From assembly GCF_006352475.1 (NCBI RefSeq), contig NZ_VCMZ01000001.1, forward strand, positions 2,666,001-2,730,000: 64,000 bases of DNA, written 5' to 3'. Both the position numbers and the translations under genes were made by a program. Origin of the DNA: Acinetobacter pullicarnis (GTDB lineage: Bacteria; Pseudomonadota; Gammaproteobacteria; Pseudomonadales; Moraxellaceae). How positions within the stretch are numbered: the stretch's first letter is position 1; the number at the start of each line of letters is the position of its first letter. A model generated the notes under the pieces. It made no database searches, was not told where the DNA came from, and worked only from the letters and a program-made list of their open reading frames with translations. Shown here piece after piece: positions 20,232 through 29,967 of the stretch.

Positions 20232-21289
20232 TCCTTCTTTTTAGCGCGTATGACCGCCAGATAGTCTTGCACTGCACGGTTATGGTCTTGCAAATTACTG
20301 GTAAATTTATGCCCACCATTGCCGGTGGCAACAAAATAAATCGCATCAGATTGATCTGGATGCATGGCAGCTTCAATCGCTTTTTTACTTGGCAATGCAA
20401 TTGGCGTTGGCGGTAAGCCATTAATTCGATAAGTATTATAGGCTGTTGTGGTGCGCAGGTCTTCGCGGGTAATTTTGCCTTTGTATTGCTCACCCATCCC
20501 ATAAATTACAGTTGGATCGGTTTGTAAGCGCATTCCCAGTTTTAAGCGGCGCACAAAAACCCCAGACACTTGACGCAGTTCGCGATCAACACTGGTTTCT
20601 TTTTCAATAATGGAGGCCATGATTAACGCTTGATACTTATTTTCATAGGGTAAGTTGGCATCGCGCTTTTCCCAAGCAGCATCAAGGATTTTCATTTGAC
20701 GCTGATAAAGATCACTCAAGATCTGTTGATCGCTGGTGCCCTTATCAAAGAAATAAGTATCTGGTGCAAATAACCCTTCAACATGATCATATGGAATATT
20801 CAGTTGTTTTAAGAGTTGCGCATGGCTCTGTTGCGTCACCACCTTGCTCACCAACGGATCTTTTTTCAACGCCGCAATGAGTTGTTTGGCTGTGGTGCCT
20901 TCAATTACCAAGACACGATTCATCTGTGCGTTTTCAGCATTGGCAATCATGTCGAGAACTTGACGAATACTCATACCTTGTTTCACTGAGTAAATCCCGG
21001 CTTTCATGCTGTCATGAATAAAAAAGCGTTGATATAACTTCAGAATAATAGGGAACGGAACTTTTTTATCGACCGCCAACTGATCAATATAACTGCTGTA
21101 AGTTTCGCCATAATTGATCGATAGCTTTTGTTCCTTGCCTTGCATCGGATAGGTTTTAAACAAACTGAGCTTAAGTCCGACTGCACAGATCAAAAGCAGC
21201 AGTGCAAAAAACATCAACACAAAACGTAATTTGTTTTTGCTCGATGAGTTTGCTGCTTTGCGTTTTTTACTTGGATTGGGTTTGGACAT
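20228..21289 (-). CDS. mltG: Endolytic murein transglycosylase
   Basis: A single-pass inner-membrane enzyme of the YceG family that cleaves nascent glycan strands and helps set their length. A basic cytoplasmic tail (SKPNPSKKRKAANSSSKNK) is followed by one membrane segment (FVLMFFALLLLICAVGLKLS), a LysM-like subdomain and the YceG catalytic domain. The catalytic Glu is in ASIIEKETSVDRELRQ, and TDPTVIYGMG and GLPPTPIALPSKKAI are family blocks. Length (353) fits. It lies between pabC (5-bp gap) and tmk (4-bp overlap), the standard gammaproteobacterial order. Confidence 0.95.
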   Translation of the reverse strand: MSKPNPSKKRKAANSSSKNKLRFVLMFFALLLLICAVGLKLSLFKTYPMQGKEQKLSINYGETYSSYIDQLAVDKKVPFPIILKLYQRFFIHDSMKAGIYSVKQGMSIRQVLDMIANAENAQMNRVLVIEGTTAKQLIAALKKDPLVSKVVTQQSHAQLLKQLNIPYDHVEGLFAPDTYFFDKGTSDQQILSDLYQRQMKILDAAWEKRDANLPYENKYQALIMASIIEKETSVDRELRQVSGVFVRRLKLGMRLQTDPTVIYGMGEQYKGKITREDLRTTTAYNTYRINGLPPTPIALPSKKAIEAAMHPDQSDAIYFVATGNGGHKFTSNLQDHNRAVQDYLAVIRAKKKE

Positions 21290-21294
21290 AAGTC

Positions 21295-22122
21295 TTAAAA
21301 TATATCGAGTTGCAAGGTTTTAAATAAATCAACACAAGGTTGAGTCGCCAAAGTTCTTAAATTTAAATGATGCACAACTTTCATCGGTGCCAAGGCATTA
21401 CAGAAAAATAAACTTTGAATCTGTTCGATTTCATCGACCATCACCAAACGTTGTGTGCATTCTAACTGTTGTTGCTGCATACGCGCTAAAATTTCAGCAC
21501 GCATCACGCCATGCACGCCATTATAGCGAAGTTCTGGCGTAATCCACTGCCCGTTTATTTGAAAAAAGCAATTACTGCTCACGCCTTCGACCACATGGCC
21601 TTGTACATCACAGACCAAAGCCTCTGGCCATCCACATTGATCTGCCTGTTGTTTGAGCATCACCTGTTCTAAACGATTTAAGCTTTTAACCCCAACCAGG
21701 CTCGGCATAGATAGTCCCATCTGTAAATCAAGCACACCACTGTCGAATTGTTCGATACTGGGCAATGCTTGCTGATGCGGATAATAATAGACATACACGT
21801 CTGCCGCTTGCTGTGGCAGGCTATAACCACGACCACTTTCACCACGGCTGACTAATATTTTTAAAGTCCCGTTTAAAGGTGCTTGATCGTGTAATGCCGC
21901 ATGTTGTGCCAACCGCGCTAAGCTGCTCTCAATTAAATCAAAATCAAAGTGCAGACTTAATTGCGTCGCTGCCCGTTTCAGCCGTGTCCAGTGCCGATCT
22001 TTGAGCAGCAATTTCCCCTGATACAACCGCGCAGTGCTAAAACAGCCATCGCCATAATGTAAGGCCCGATCTGTGATTGAACATGACTCAACAACTTGAG
22101 CATTTTTAAAACATTGCAACAT
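21295..22122 (-). CDS. pabC: Aminodeoxychorismate lyase
   Basis: A fold-type IV PLP enzyme that converts 4-amino-4-deoxychorismate to p-aminobenzoate and pyruvate for folate synthesis. The family start (DRALHYGDGCFSTARLYQGK) and the PLP-lysine segment GVKSLNRLEQVMLKQQA are intact, as is the VVEGVSSNCFF cofactor-phosphate region. I choose the ATG at 22122 (275 residues) because the protein then starts directly before the conserved N-terminal strand. A longer frame from 22167 adds 15 residues without homology. It leads the pabC-mltG-tmk operon and is divergent from the sulfate operon. Confidence 0.93.
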   Translation of the reverse strand: MLQCFKNAQVVESCSITDRALHYGDGCFSTARLYQGKLLLKDRHWTRLKRAATQLSLHFDFDLIESSLARLAQHAALHDQAPLNGTLKILVSRGESGRGYSLPQQAADVYVYYYPHQQALPSIEQFDSGVLDLQMGLSMPSLVGVKSLNRLEQVMLKQQADQCGWPEALVCDVQGHVVEGVSSNCFFQINGQWITPELRYNGVHGVMRAEILARMQQQQLECTQRLVMVDEIEQIQSLFFCNALAPMKVVHHLNLRTLATQPCVDLFKTLQLDIF

Positions 22123-22286
22123 AAGTGCCGATCCAATTGATTGCCCAAAAATTAAAGTTAAAGCCAAAAACCTGCTATATCGTTTTTTGTCATATAAAAT
22201 TCGTTTTTAATTATTTTTTATGGATAGCGTCTAGGGATATTCTCCACCCATCACAGTCAACGACTTAAAATAACAGGGAATATTAT

Positions 22287-23294
22287 ATGCGTATTTCAAA
22301 AATAAAACTCGGACTCCTTGCCGCTTTAGTTTCTGTTTCATCTTTTTCTTATGCCGCCAAAGACTTTTTAAACGTGTCTTATGATCCAACGCGTGAGCTT
22401 TACGATGACTTTAACAAGCATTTCAGTGCTTATTGGAAAAAAGGGACTGGGCAAGAGATTAACTTTAAACAATCACATGGTGGATCTGGCAAACAAGCAC
22501 GTGCTGTAATCGATGGTTTAAGTGCTGACGTGGTGACACTGGCCTTGGCTGCCGATATTGATGCCATTGCAGATAAAACCAATTTGCTGCCCAAAGACTG
22601 GCAGAAAAAGTTCCCGCATAATTCAACCCCTTACACCTCGACCATCGTATTCTTGGTGCGCAAAAATAATCCCAAACAAATTAAAGATTGGGGTGATTTA
22701 ATCCAGCCAGGCGTTGAGATCGTTACGCCCAACCCAAAAACCTCAGGGGGCGCGCGCTGGAATTATCTAGCAGCATGGGCATGGGCCAAAAATAAATATG
22801 GTAGCGATGCCAAGGCGCAAGATTTTGTCGCCCAAATCTATAAGCACACCAAAGTACTCGATTCTGGCGCACGTGGTTCAACCACAACCTTTGTTGAGCG
22901 CGGTATTGGTGATGTGTTGCTGGCTTGGGAAAATGAAGCCTATTTAGCGGCACGTGAACAACCTGAAAAGTTTGAAATCGTCACGCCTTCTTTGTCAATT
23001 TTGGCTGAACCACCCGTTGCTATTGTTGATAAAAATGCGGAGAAACATGGCAATACTCATCTGGCACGCGGTTATCTCAATTATATGTACTCGCCAGCGG
23101 GTCAAGATATTGCAGCCAAACACTACTATCGTCCACGCAATGAAAAAACCTTGAAGCAATACAGCCAAATTTTTAAACCCTTGAAACTGGTGACAATTGA
23201 TCAAGCCTTTGGTGGCTGGGCTAAAGTGCAAAAACTGCATTTTGACAACAACGGCATTTTCGATCAAATCGTACAAAGCAATTCAGCAAAATAG
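22287..23294 (+). CDS. sbp: Sulfate-binding periplasmic protein
   Basis: The solute receptor of the sulfate/thiosulfate ABC importer. It has a signal peptide ([23 protein letters not shown]), the family entry [12 protein letters not shown], the anion-binding [16 protein letters not shown] and SADVVTLAL segments, and the [19 protein letters not shown] block. At 335 residues it fits Sbp/CysP; these two cannot be separated confidently by eye. It is the first gene of a rightward operon with an alpha/beta hydrolase, cysT, cysW, cysA and cbl. The upstream 160 bp are AT-rich, as expected for CysB/Cbl sites, but no consensus could be assigned. Confidence 0.93.
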   Translation: MRISKIKLGLLAALVSVSSFSYAAKDFLNVSYDPTRELYDDFNKHFSAYWKKGTGQEINFKQSHGGSGKQARAVIDGLSADVVTLALAADIDAIADKTNLLPKDWQKKFPHNSTPYTSTIVFLVRKNNPKQIKDWGDLIQPGVEIVTPNPKTSGGARWNYLAAWAWAKNKYGSDAKAQDFVAQIYKHTKVLDSGARGSTTTFVERGIGDVLLAWENEAYLAAREQPEKFEIVTPSLSILAEPPVAIVDKNAEKHGNTHLARGYLNYMYSPAGQDIAAKHYYRPRNEKTLKQYSQIFKPLKLVTIDQAFGGWAKVQKLHFDNNGIFDQIVQSNSAK

Positions 23295-23355
23295 CTTGAT
23301 CAAATAAAGCAATTTAATAAACAGGCAGCATTGTTATACAAGCAGGAGTAACGAC

Positions 23356-23961
23356 ATGATTCATACCATAATTGTCCCAGGCGTAGGGGGAAGTGGTTCC
23401 GATCACTGGCAATCTTGGTTACAACGTCAGCTCATGTCTTGCTCACGTGTTTCGCAAGCCGACTGGAATCGCCCTATCTTAAAAAATTGGATAGCCAATT
23501 GGGTTGCTGCGCTGAATACTGCACCGGATCAAGTGCAAATTGTCGCACATAGTTTTGGTTGTCTCACCAGTCTTGCTGCTTTGGCACAATATCCCACACT
23601 TGCATCGAAAGTTAAAAAATTGCTTTTGGTGGCGCCAGCAAATCCATCACGTTTTGGGGAAAATGGATTTGCGCATGAAAGCCCAGAGAGTTATGCCGCT
23701 TATTTTCAACAATTGCGCCCTCAAGTGCAGAGTGAAATGATCATCAGTGAGAATGATCCTTGGCTGGCATTTGACGATGCCAAGCAGTTAGCACATGCTT
23801 GGCAAGTGCCCACCCGTAATTTAGGTCAAGTCGGACATATTAATGTGGCTTCTGGTTTTGGCCCATTCCCTGAAATTTTTCCACACTTGATTGCTGAGAA
23901 AAAACCTCGCTTTATCAGTAATACTGATGACGGGAAGTTATTTTTCAAATTTGCAATCTAA
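23356..23961 (+). CDS. RBBP9/YdeN-family alpha/beta hydrolase in the sulfate operon
   Basis: A 201-residue serine hydrolase-like protein. The N-terminal GVGGSGSDHWQSWL, the nucleophile elbow AHSFGCLTS (A-H-S-F-G), the acidic segment SENDPWLAFDDAK, and the C-terminal GHINVASGFGPFPE (catalytic His) are characteristic of the RBBP9/YdeN family. There is no signal peptide, so it is cytoplasmic. It sits between sbp (62-bp gap, ribosome site AGGAG) and cysT (80-bp gap) in the same direction, so it is probably expressed with sulfate uptake. A role in releasing sulfur from an ester or as an accessory to transport is conceivable, but the substrate is unknown. Confidence 0.85.
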   Translation: MIHTIIVPGVGGSGSDHWQSWLQRQLMSCSRVSQADWNRPILKNWIANWVAALNTAPDQVQIVAHSFGCLTSLAALAQYPTLASKVKKLLLVAPANPSRFGENGFAHESPESYAAYFQQLRPQVQSEMIISENDPWLAFDDAKQLAHAWQVPTRNLGQVGHINVASGFGPFPEIFPHLIAEKKPRFISNTDDGKLFFKFAI

Positions 23962-24041
23962 ATCCTGCTCTTTATTCTAGGTTCACTTTTTTTATTCGCT
24001 TATTGCTTTCAATAAGCGCTTTCTCATTTTGGGGAGTCAAC

Positions 24042-24875
24042 ATGTCGCAGCGATCCCGAGTACTGCCAGGGTTTGGTCTTTCTCTAGGCTTTACCCTTGC
24101 GTATTTATCGTTAATTGTCCTTATTCCGTTATCGGCTGTGTTTATCAAGTCGCTTGGAATCGGATGGGATGGCTTTTTAGATATCATCCGTTCTGAGCGT
24201 ATCTTAAAATCCTTACAACTCAGCTTTAGCACGGCTTTAATTGCAGCATTAATCAATGTGGTCTTTGGTTTACTGTTGGCTTGGTGCTTAGTGCGTTATA
24301 GCTTTCCGGGCAAGCGTATTGTTGATGCTTTAATTGACCTCCCCTTTGCTTTACCGACTGCAGTTGCAGGGATTGCCTTAACCGCACTCTATGCCCCGAC
24401 CGGTTGGATTGGACAGTATTTAGAACCTTTAGGCATTCAGGTCGCCTATACCCCACTCGGAATTACTTTGGCGCTTATTTTTATTGGCATTCCGTTTGTG
24501 GTGCGGACAGTGCAACCAGTACTCAGTGACTTAGAAACGGAGCTAGAAGAAGCCGCATCGGCCTTAGGTGCCAATCGTTTCCAAGTTATCACTAAAATTT
24601 TACTGCCGATTCTATTCCCCGCATTGCTCACCGGCTTTGCTCTCGCCTTTGCACGTGGTGTGGGTGAATATGGTTCAGTCATTTTTATTGCAGGGAATAA
24701 AGCCTTTCACACCGAAATTGCACCGTTGATGATTATTTATCGGTTAGAAGAAAATGATTATGCCGCGGCAACCACCATTGCAGTGGTGATGTTGGTGATT
24801 TCCTTCCTGATTCTCTTTTTTATTAACTTAATTCAAGCATGGGTCAGTCGCCGTACAGGGAGAGCAGCACGATGA
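24042..24875 (+). CDS. cysT: Sulfate/thiosulfate ABC transporter permease CysT
   Basis: One of two inner-membrane permeases of the sulfate importer. It has about six hydrophobic segments and the binding-protein-dependent permease loop with the EAA motif (EEAASALGANRFQVITKILLPILFPALLTG). Conserved sulfate-permease blocks include DLPFALPTAVAGIALTALY and GEYGSVIFIAGN. I start at the ATG at 24042 (277 residues), eight bases after a strong GGGGAG. The upstream extension to 24003 is unlikely. The stop overlaps the cysW start as ATGA. Confidence 0.95.
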   Translation: MSQRSRVLPGFGLSLGFTLAYLSLIVLIPLSAVFIKSLGIGWDGFLDIIRSERILKSLQLSFSTALIAALINVVFGLLLAWCLVRYSFPGKRIVDALIDLPFALPTAVAGIALTALYAPTGWIGQYLEPLGIQVAYTPLGITLALIFIGIPFVVRTVQPVLSDLETELEEAASALGANRFQVITKILLPILFPALLTGFALAFARGVGEYGSVIFIAGNKAFHTEIAPLMIIYRLEENDYAAATTIAVVMLVISFLILFFINLIQAWVSRRTGRAAR

Positions 24876-25771
24876 GCTTAAATATTTCAAGCAATGCCTT
24901 ATCTAAAAAACTCCAATCCCGCGATGCAACGCGCGAACCGACTTGGGTCCGCTATCTCCTGATCACGATTGCACTGCTGTTCTTTGTCAGCTGCTTGGTT
25001 CTGCCTTTGATTTTGGTTTTTGCTGAAGCTTTTCGACAAGGTTTTGAAGTTTATAAAGAGGCGCTGATTAGCCCAGACACCATGTCAGCACTTAGATTAA
25101 CCCTGTTCACTGCCGCAATTGCAGTGCCATTGAACGTGATTTTTGGGGTAACCGCCGCTTGGTGTGTCGCCAAATTTGAGTTTCGGGGCAAAACCATTTT
25201 AACCACCATCATCGATATGCCTTTTTCCGTTTCGCCCGTCATCGCAGGTCTGATGTTGGTGTTGATCTTTGGATCACAAGGTTGGATCGGGCAATGGCTG
25301 ATTGAACATGATATTAAAATCCTCTATGCAACCCCAGCGATTGTGATTGCAACGGTGTTCATCACTGTACCTTTTGTAGCCCGTGAACTGATTCCGCTCA
25401 TGGAAGCACAAGGCATTGAAGAAGAAGAGGCTGCCATTGTCTTGGGTGCTTCTGGTTGGCAGACGTTTTGGAAAGTGACCTTACCCAATATTAAATGGGG
25501 CCTGATCTACGGCGTGATTCTATGTAATGCACGTGCCATGGGTGAGTTTGGTGCCGTTTCTGTAGTCTCAGGACATATTCGAGGCGAAACCAATACCTTA
25601 CCGCTGCATGTCGAAATTTTGTATAACGATATTAATGAATACTCGTATACCGCTGCATTTGCTGTGTCTTCAATGCTGGCTTTATTGGCCATATTTACTT
25701 TAATTTTAAAAACTTGGGTGGAGTACCGTCAGGAAAAACAAGACCGTGCCCAACAAGATTCAAGTGTTTGA
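24872..25771 (+). CDS. cysW: Sulfate/thiosulfate ABC transporter permease CysW
   Basis: Second permease of the sulfate importer, paired with CysT. Six hydrophobic segments and the EAA loop ([23 protein letters not shown]) are present, with the family blocks [20 protein letters not shown] and [17 protein letters not shown]. The ATG at 24872 overlaps the cysT stop, giving 299 residues, so the two permeases are translationally coupled. A longer reading from 24839 lies inside cysT and is not needed. Confidence 0.95.
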   Translation: MSLNISSNALSKKLQSRDATREPTWVRYLLITIALLFFVSCLVLPLILVFAEAFRQGFEVYKEALISPDTMSALRLTLFTAAIAVPLNVIFGVTAAWCVAKFEFRGKTILTTIIDMPFSVSPVIAGLMLVLIFGSQGWIGQWLIEHDIKILYATPAIVIATVFITVPFVARELIPLMEAQGIEEEEAAIVLGASGWQTFWKVTLPNIKWGLIYGVILCNARAMGEFGAVSVVSGHIRGETNTLPLHVEILYNDINEYSYTAAFAVSSMLALLAIFTLILKTWVEYRQEKQDRAQQDSSV

Positions 25772-25785
25772 TCAGGAATGAATTC

Positions 25786-26847
25786 ATGAGTATTCAAGTT
25801 AAAAATATCGAAAAGAATTTTGGTGCCTTTCATGCACTCAAAAACATCTCGCTCGACTTTCCTGAAGGTCAATTGGTGGCACTGCTTGGCCCATCAGGCT
25901 GCGGTAAAACCACACTGTTGCGTATTATTGCAGGCTTAGAATCGGCAGATGGTGGCCAAATCTTATTAGAAGGCGAAGATGCCACCAATACCCATGTGCG
26001 GGAACGCGAAGTAGGTTTTGTGTTCCAACACTATGCCTTGTTCCGCCATATGAGTGTTTTTGAAAATATTGCCTTTGGTCTACGTGTGCGTCCGCGCGCA
26101 ACTCGCCCATCCGAAAATGAGATCAAAAAGAAGGTTATGCGTTTACTCGACCTCGTCCAACTGGGCTTTCTTGCCGATCGTTACCCTGCTCAGCTTTCTG
26201 GCGGTCAACGTCAGCGGGTTGCCTTGGCGCGCGCTTTGGCCGTTGAACCACGTGTGCTGCTACTTGATGAGCCCTTTGGTGCTTTAGACGCAAAAGTGCG
26301 TAAAGAACTGCGTCGTTGGTTGCGCACCTTGCATGATGAGCTGCATATTACTTCTATTTTTGTAACCCATGACCAAGAGGAAGCACTCGAGGTTGCCGAT
26401 CAAATCGTGGTTATGAACAAAGGCAATATCGAGCAAATCGGTTCGCCGCGTGAAGTTTATGAAACACCAGCAACGCCATTTGTATTTGATTTCCTCGGTC
26501 AAGCCAATCGTTTTGAAGCAGAAAACCATCAAGGTGTCATTCATATTGGTGAAGATCGTATAGCGTTAACAGAACTGCAACATGGACCGTTAGGTAAAGT
26601 TATTGCTTTTGCACGTCCAGATGAATTAAAGATTTATGCACAGCCGACCGAAAACGCCATTCAAGCGACCTTCTTGCGTGAACTCTGGATCGCAGGAAAA
26701 GTCATGACAGAGCTTGCAGGCCGTAATGGACAACTCATTGAAATAGAACTCAGTCCAGAGCAAGCCCGAATGCATCAATTTAGACCCAATCAAACAGTAT
26801 GGATTCGCCCATCTACCCTACATTTATTTGCAGATGATGCGGCATAA
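25786..26847 (+). CDS. cysA: Sulfate/thiosulfate import ATP-binding protein CysA
   Basis: The ATPase driving sulfate uptake. Walker [15 protein letters not shown], signature [16 protein letters not shown], Walker [13 protein letters not shown] and the H-loop [13 protein letters not shown] are all present. A C-terminal extension (about residues 240-353) forms the regulatory region typical of CysA. The ATG at 25786 gives 353 residues with AGGAA upstream; the frame before it overlaps cysW and is not used. It ends 52 bp before cbl. Confidence 0.96.
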   Translation: MSIQVKNIEKNFGAFHALKNISLDFPEGQLVALLGPSGCGKTTLLRIIAGLESADGGQILLEGEDATNTHVREREVGFVFQHYALFRHMSVFENIAFGLRVRPRATRPSENEIKKKVMRLLDLVQLGFLADRYPAQLSGGQRQRVALARALAVEPRVLLLDEPFGALDAKVRKELRRWLRTLHDELHITSIFVTHDQEEALEVADQIVVMNKGNIEQIGSPREVYETPATPFVFDFLGQANRFEAENHQGVIHIGEDRIALTELQHGPLGKVIAFARPDELKIYAQPTENAIQATFLRELWIAGKVMTELAGRNGQLIEIELSPEQARMHQFRPNQTVWIRPSTLHLFADDAA

Positions 26848-26899
26848 ACACTTTTAGATCGATCTTAATTGATTTATCAATATTTAAGGTAAGCAGTAC

Positions 26900-27829
26900 A
26901 TGAATTTTCAACAGCTTAGAATAATCAGAGAAACGGTTAGGCAAAATTTTAATTTAACTGAAGCATCTGCAGCGCTTTATACCTCTCAATCTGGGGTAAG
27001 TAAGCATATTAAAGACTTAGAAGATGAACTTGGGGTACAGTTGTTTATCCGTAAAGGCAAACGCCTGCTCGGCCTAACCGAACCTGGCCAAGCGCTGCTC
27101 AGCATTGTTGAAAGAATGCTGATTGATTCAGACAATATTAAACGTCTGGCAGATGACTTCAACAAAGTTGATGAAGGCACCCTAACCATTGCGACCACAC
27201 ATACTCAAGCGCGTTATGTGTTACCACCGATCGTCAATGCTTTTAAAAAACTATTTCCCAAAGTTCATTTAATTTTACAACAGGCCAGTCCTGTCGAAAT
27301 TGCAGAATTACTCTCACTTGGTTTGGCCGATATTGGGATTGCAACTGAATCGCTCACCAATGAAGACAACTTGGTCAGCATCTCATTTTATGACTGGAAG
27401 CATTGTATTTTAGTCCCGCAAGGGCATCCATTGAGTCAGCTTTCTACAGCAGAATTAAGCTTAGAGAAATTGGCTGAATACCCACTGATCACTTATCACG
27501 GTGGTTTTACTGGGCGTTCAAAAATAGACCAAGCCTTTGATCAGGCGAATCTTACCCCCAATATTGTTATGTCTGCGCTGGATGCTGACGTGATTAAAAC
27601 CTATGTTGAACTTGGCATGGGCATCGGGATTGTCAACAATGTGGCCTATGACCATGAGCGCGATCATCGTTTAAAACAAATTGATATCGATATCTTTGGC
27701 ATTAACACCACTTGGATTGCCGTGCGTAAAGGGCATTTATTACGTGGCTATGGCTACGAATTTATTTCCCTCTGCTCTCCAGCCGCCGATGTAAAAGCCT
27801 TAAAAAAAGTCGCGTACCCAGAAGACTAA
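26900..27829 (+). CDS. cbl: LysR-type sulfur regulator Cbl/CysB
   Basis: A 309-residue LysR activator of sulfur assimilation. The N-terminal helix-turn-helix (LTEASAALYTSQSGVSKHIKDLEDELG) and the effector domain blocks (TIATTHTQARYVLPP, ADIGIATESL, HGGFTGRSKIDQAF, DADVIKTYVELGMGIGIV) are strongly Cbl/CysB-like. The N-terminus MNFQQLRIIRETVRQ and the motif RKGKRLLGLTEPG are closer to E. coli Cbl than to CysB as I recall them. It lies at the end of the sulfate operon and probably controls it in response to sulfate, APS or O-acetylserine-type signals. A strong hairpin follows. Confidence 0.88.
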   Translation: MNFQQLRIIRETVRQNFNLTEASAALYTSQSGVSKHIKDLEDELGVQLFIRKGKRLLGLTEPGQALLSIVERMLIDSDNIKRLADDFNKVDEGTLTIATTHTQARYVLPPIVNAFKKLFPKVHLILQQASPVEIAELLSLGLADIGIATESLTNEDNLVSISFYDWKHCILVPQGHPLSQLSTAELSLEKLAEYPLITYHGGFTGRSKIDQAFDQANLTPNIVMSALDADVIKTYVELGMGIGIVNNVAYDHERDHRLKQIDIDIFGINTTWIAVRKGHLLRGYGYEFISLCSPAADVKALKKVAYPED

Positions 27830-27839
27830 ATCAGTTTGA

Positions 27840-27872
27840 TGCAGATGACTTCAGCAATTGAGGTCATCTGCA
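27840..27872 (+). terminator. Terminator-like hairpin after cbl
   Basis: A 14-bp stem with one G-U pair (27840-27853 with 27859-27872) has a 5-nt GCAAT loop. The following sequence is AT-rich but lacks a clean T run, so termination may be partial or bidirectional. It lies between the convergent cbl and outer-membrane protein genes. Confidence 0.6.
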
Positions 27873-27940
27873 GATGGGCAATTTAATTTATTTACTTTTC
27901 TTGTTTATTCATTTTCTTTAGTAATCGTCTTTAGCCATTT

Positions 27941-28693
27941 TTACCAATAATAGTTGAAACCGACTTTTGCCACAGCCAACCACTGATAACGTTGATGATT
28001 GGCCAATGCGCTCGCTTCGTGTTGAATTGCCTGATCCAGTGCTTGATCTTCTCCAGAAGATGTCGTCCCCCCTGCAACGCGGCTTAAGCTCAACCTTGGC
28101 TGACCAGTATAATACGCGCCAACTTCAGCAAACATGCCCCACTCTCGATTAACCATCGGTGCGATACCTAGACCAATATAGGGTGCAAAATCATCTTGAT
28201 ATTGCATCTTCCCACGAATCTCAGCCCCATTTTCACCCGCAGTAAAGGCTTGATGATTGACCTGAAAACCTTGGCCTGAATCTATGTGGCGCTTAAGGTC
28301 ATTGGCCTGATCAAGATAGGCCACACCCGTTGCCAAATACAGTCCTTTGATATAGCGATTGCTATTGGTTCCCCAAGGATGCAGCTCAAGGTTCAAATAA
28401 AGATTATTGTTATGGCTGTCGGTCGAGTACTTATTACCATGAATACTGAGATGACGATGCCCACGCCAAGACAAATCCCCCCCATGATAGCCCAAGGCTA
28501 GACTGACATGCGGATTGACACCCCAAAGTAAACTGCCGCCATACCCTGTTGTGCCAATATCAGCACGCACACCTGTGGGAATTAATTTTGTAGCATCAAA
28601 AACTTTTTCGACATCTACAATTTGCAGATCGGCCATCACCGTTGTAGGAACCCACAATACAGCAGCCACAACAGCTGTTTTAAATACCTTCAA
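27941..28693 (-). CDS. Outer-membrane beta-barrel protein (OmpW-like)
   Basis: A 250-residue exported protein with a signal peptide (MKVFKTAVVAAVLWVPTTVMA) followed by alternating amphipathic strands rich in Gly, Tyr and Trp (YGGSLLWGVNPHVSLALGYHGGD, LYLNLELHPWG, IKGLYLATGVAYL, YIGLGIAPM). It ends in an aromatic C-terminal strand finishing YYW, the signature recognised by the BAM complex. OmpW-like small barrels are the closest class I can name, but the family assignment is tentative and no ligand is evident. The gene is solitary and divergent from dapD. Confidence 0.7.
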   Translation of the reverse strand: MKVFKTAVVAAVLWVPTTVMADLQIVDVEKVFDATKLIPTGVRADIGTTGYGGSLLWGVNPHVSLALGYHGGDLSWRGHRHLSIHGNKYSTDSHNNNLYLNLELHPWGTNSNRYIKGLYLATGVAYLDQANDLKRHIDSGQGFQVNHQAFTAGENGAEIRGKMQYQDDFAPYIGLGIAPMVNREWGMFAEVGAYYTGQPRLSLSRVAGGTTSSGEDQALDQAIQHEASALANHQRYQWLAVAKVGFNYYW

Positions 28694-28996
28694 AAAACTC
28701 TCCCCACATGCACGCGGTATCGCTCATGTTTTAATCTTTAAATTTTGCGTTGGCGCCCTTAAATTCAGGCAAAAATAACCAATGCGCGCTCATCATGATC
28801 GATTGTATTATTTTAAATAAAACCGCTAAACAGATCATATTTTACATGGTATAGGTCAAATTAACCTACACCTCAAAATGTAAATTCGCATATTTAAAAT
28901 ACAGTTTATAAAAGATAAGTCTTGGCTTTGCTGAAATTTAGCCTTTATCTGCGTAATATAGTGTAAAATCTTTAAAATTTTTTGGGAAGGAAGAAC
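28694..28996. other. Divergent promoter region between the barrel gene and dapD
   Basis: About 300 bp without a gene. It contains an inverted repeat TAGGT-N7-ACCTA (28852-28868) near the centre and -10-like AT-rich hexamers before dapD (around 28954-28970). Nothing else recognisable was found. Confidence 0.4.
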
Positions 28997-29818
28997 ATGA
29001 CTCAGCTTTCTAATATTATTGAAAAAGCTTTTGATGATCGTGCAAATTTTTCAGCAACGGATTGCCCAGCTGAAATCCGTCAAGCCGTTGAACAAGCCAT
29101 TGCTGGCTTAGACAATGGTAGCTTACGCGTCGCAGAAAAAATCGATGGTGCGTGGGTTGTACATCAGTGGTTAAAAAAAGCGGTTTTACTGTCATTTAAA
29201 TTGAATGACAACAAACCGATGGGTTCTGGTGACTTAAGTTTTTACGACAAAGTAGAGACTAAATTTGCAAATTGGACTGAGCAACAGTTCAAAGAAGCTG
29301 GCGTACGTGTTGTACCGCCTGCCGTTGCGCGCAAAGGTAGCTTCCAAGCCAAGAATGTTGTGTTGATGCCATCTTATGTCAATATCGGTGCTTATGTCGA
29401 TGAAGGCACCATGGTTGACGCATGGGCAACAGTTGGTTCATGTGCACAAATTGGTAAAAATGTGCATTTGTCTGGTGGCGTAGGCATCGGTGGCGTACTT
29501 GAGCCATTACAAGCCAACCCAACCATTATCGAAGACAACTGCTTTATCGGTGCACGTTCTGAAATTGTTGAAGGCGTAATCGTAGAAGAAGGTTCAGTGA
29601 TTTCAATGGGTGTTTATATTGGTCAATCGACCCGTATTTATGACCGTGAAACTGGCGAAATCCATTACGGTCGCGTACCTGCTGGCTCGGTGGTGGTTTC
29701 AGGCAGCTTACCGTCTAAAGATGGTACACACAGCCTGTATGCTGCGATTATTGTGAAAAAAGTTGATGCACAAACACGTGCTAAAACCAGTTTGAATGAT
29801 TTATTGCGCGAAGACTAA
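28997..29818 (+). CDS. dapD: Tetrahydrodipicolinate N-succinyltransferase
   Basis: Transfers succinyl from succinyl-CoA to tetrahydrodipicolinate in lysine and meso-diaminopimelate synthesis. The N-terminal domain is followed by left-handed beta-helix hexapeptide repeats ([58 protein letters not shown]), which hold the CoA-binding site. With the ATG at 28997 it is 273 residues, the usual family length. GGAAGG lies just upstream. It is monocistronic and followed by an intrinsic terminator. Confidence 0.96.
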   Translation: MTQLSNIIEKAFDDRANFSATDCPAEIRQAVEQAIAGLDNGSLRVAEKIDGAWVVHQWLKKAVLLSFKLNDNKPMGSGDLSFYDKVETKFANWTEQQFKEAGVRVVPPAVARKGSFQAKNVVLMPSYVNIGAYVDEGTMVDAWATVGSCAQIGKNVHLSGGVGIGGVLEPLQANPTIIEDNCFIGARSEIVEGVIVEEGSVISMGVYIGQSTRIYDRETGEIHYGRVPAGSVVVSGSLPSKDGTHSLYAAIIVKKVDAQTRAKTSLNDLLRED

Positions 29819-29834
29819 TTTCTTTAGTTTCAAG

Positions 29835-29867
29835 TCTCTACGATCAGATCTGGTCGTAGAGATTTTT
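29835..29867 (+). terminator. dapD intrinsic terminator
   Basis: TCTCTACGA (29835-29843) pairs with TCGTAGAGA (29854-29862), followed by five T. It lies 16 bp after the stop codon. Confidence 0.85.
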
Positions 29868-29967
29868 GCATTTTAGTCTGTGCTGTTTTCAGTTTTAAGC
29901 TTCAATCCTAAGCTTTCGTTTTAAAGTCTGTTTTTCTAAGTTTCTCTATCTAAGTGGTCCTATTGTT

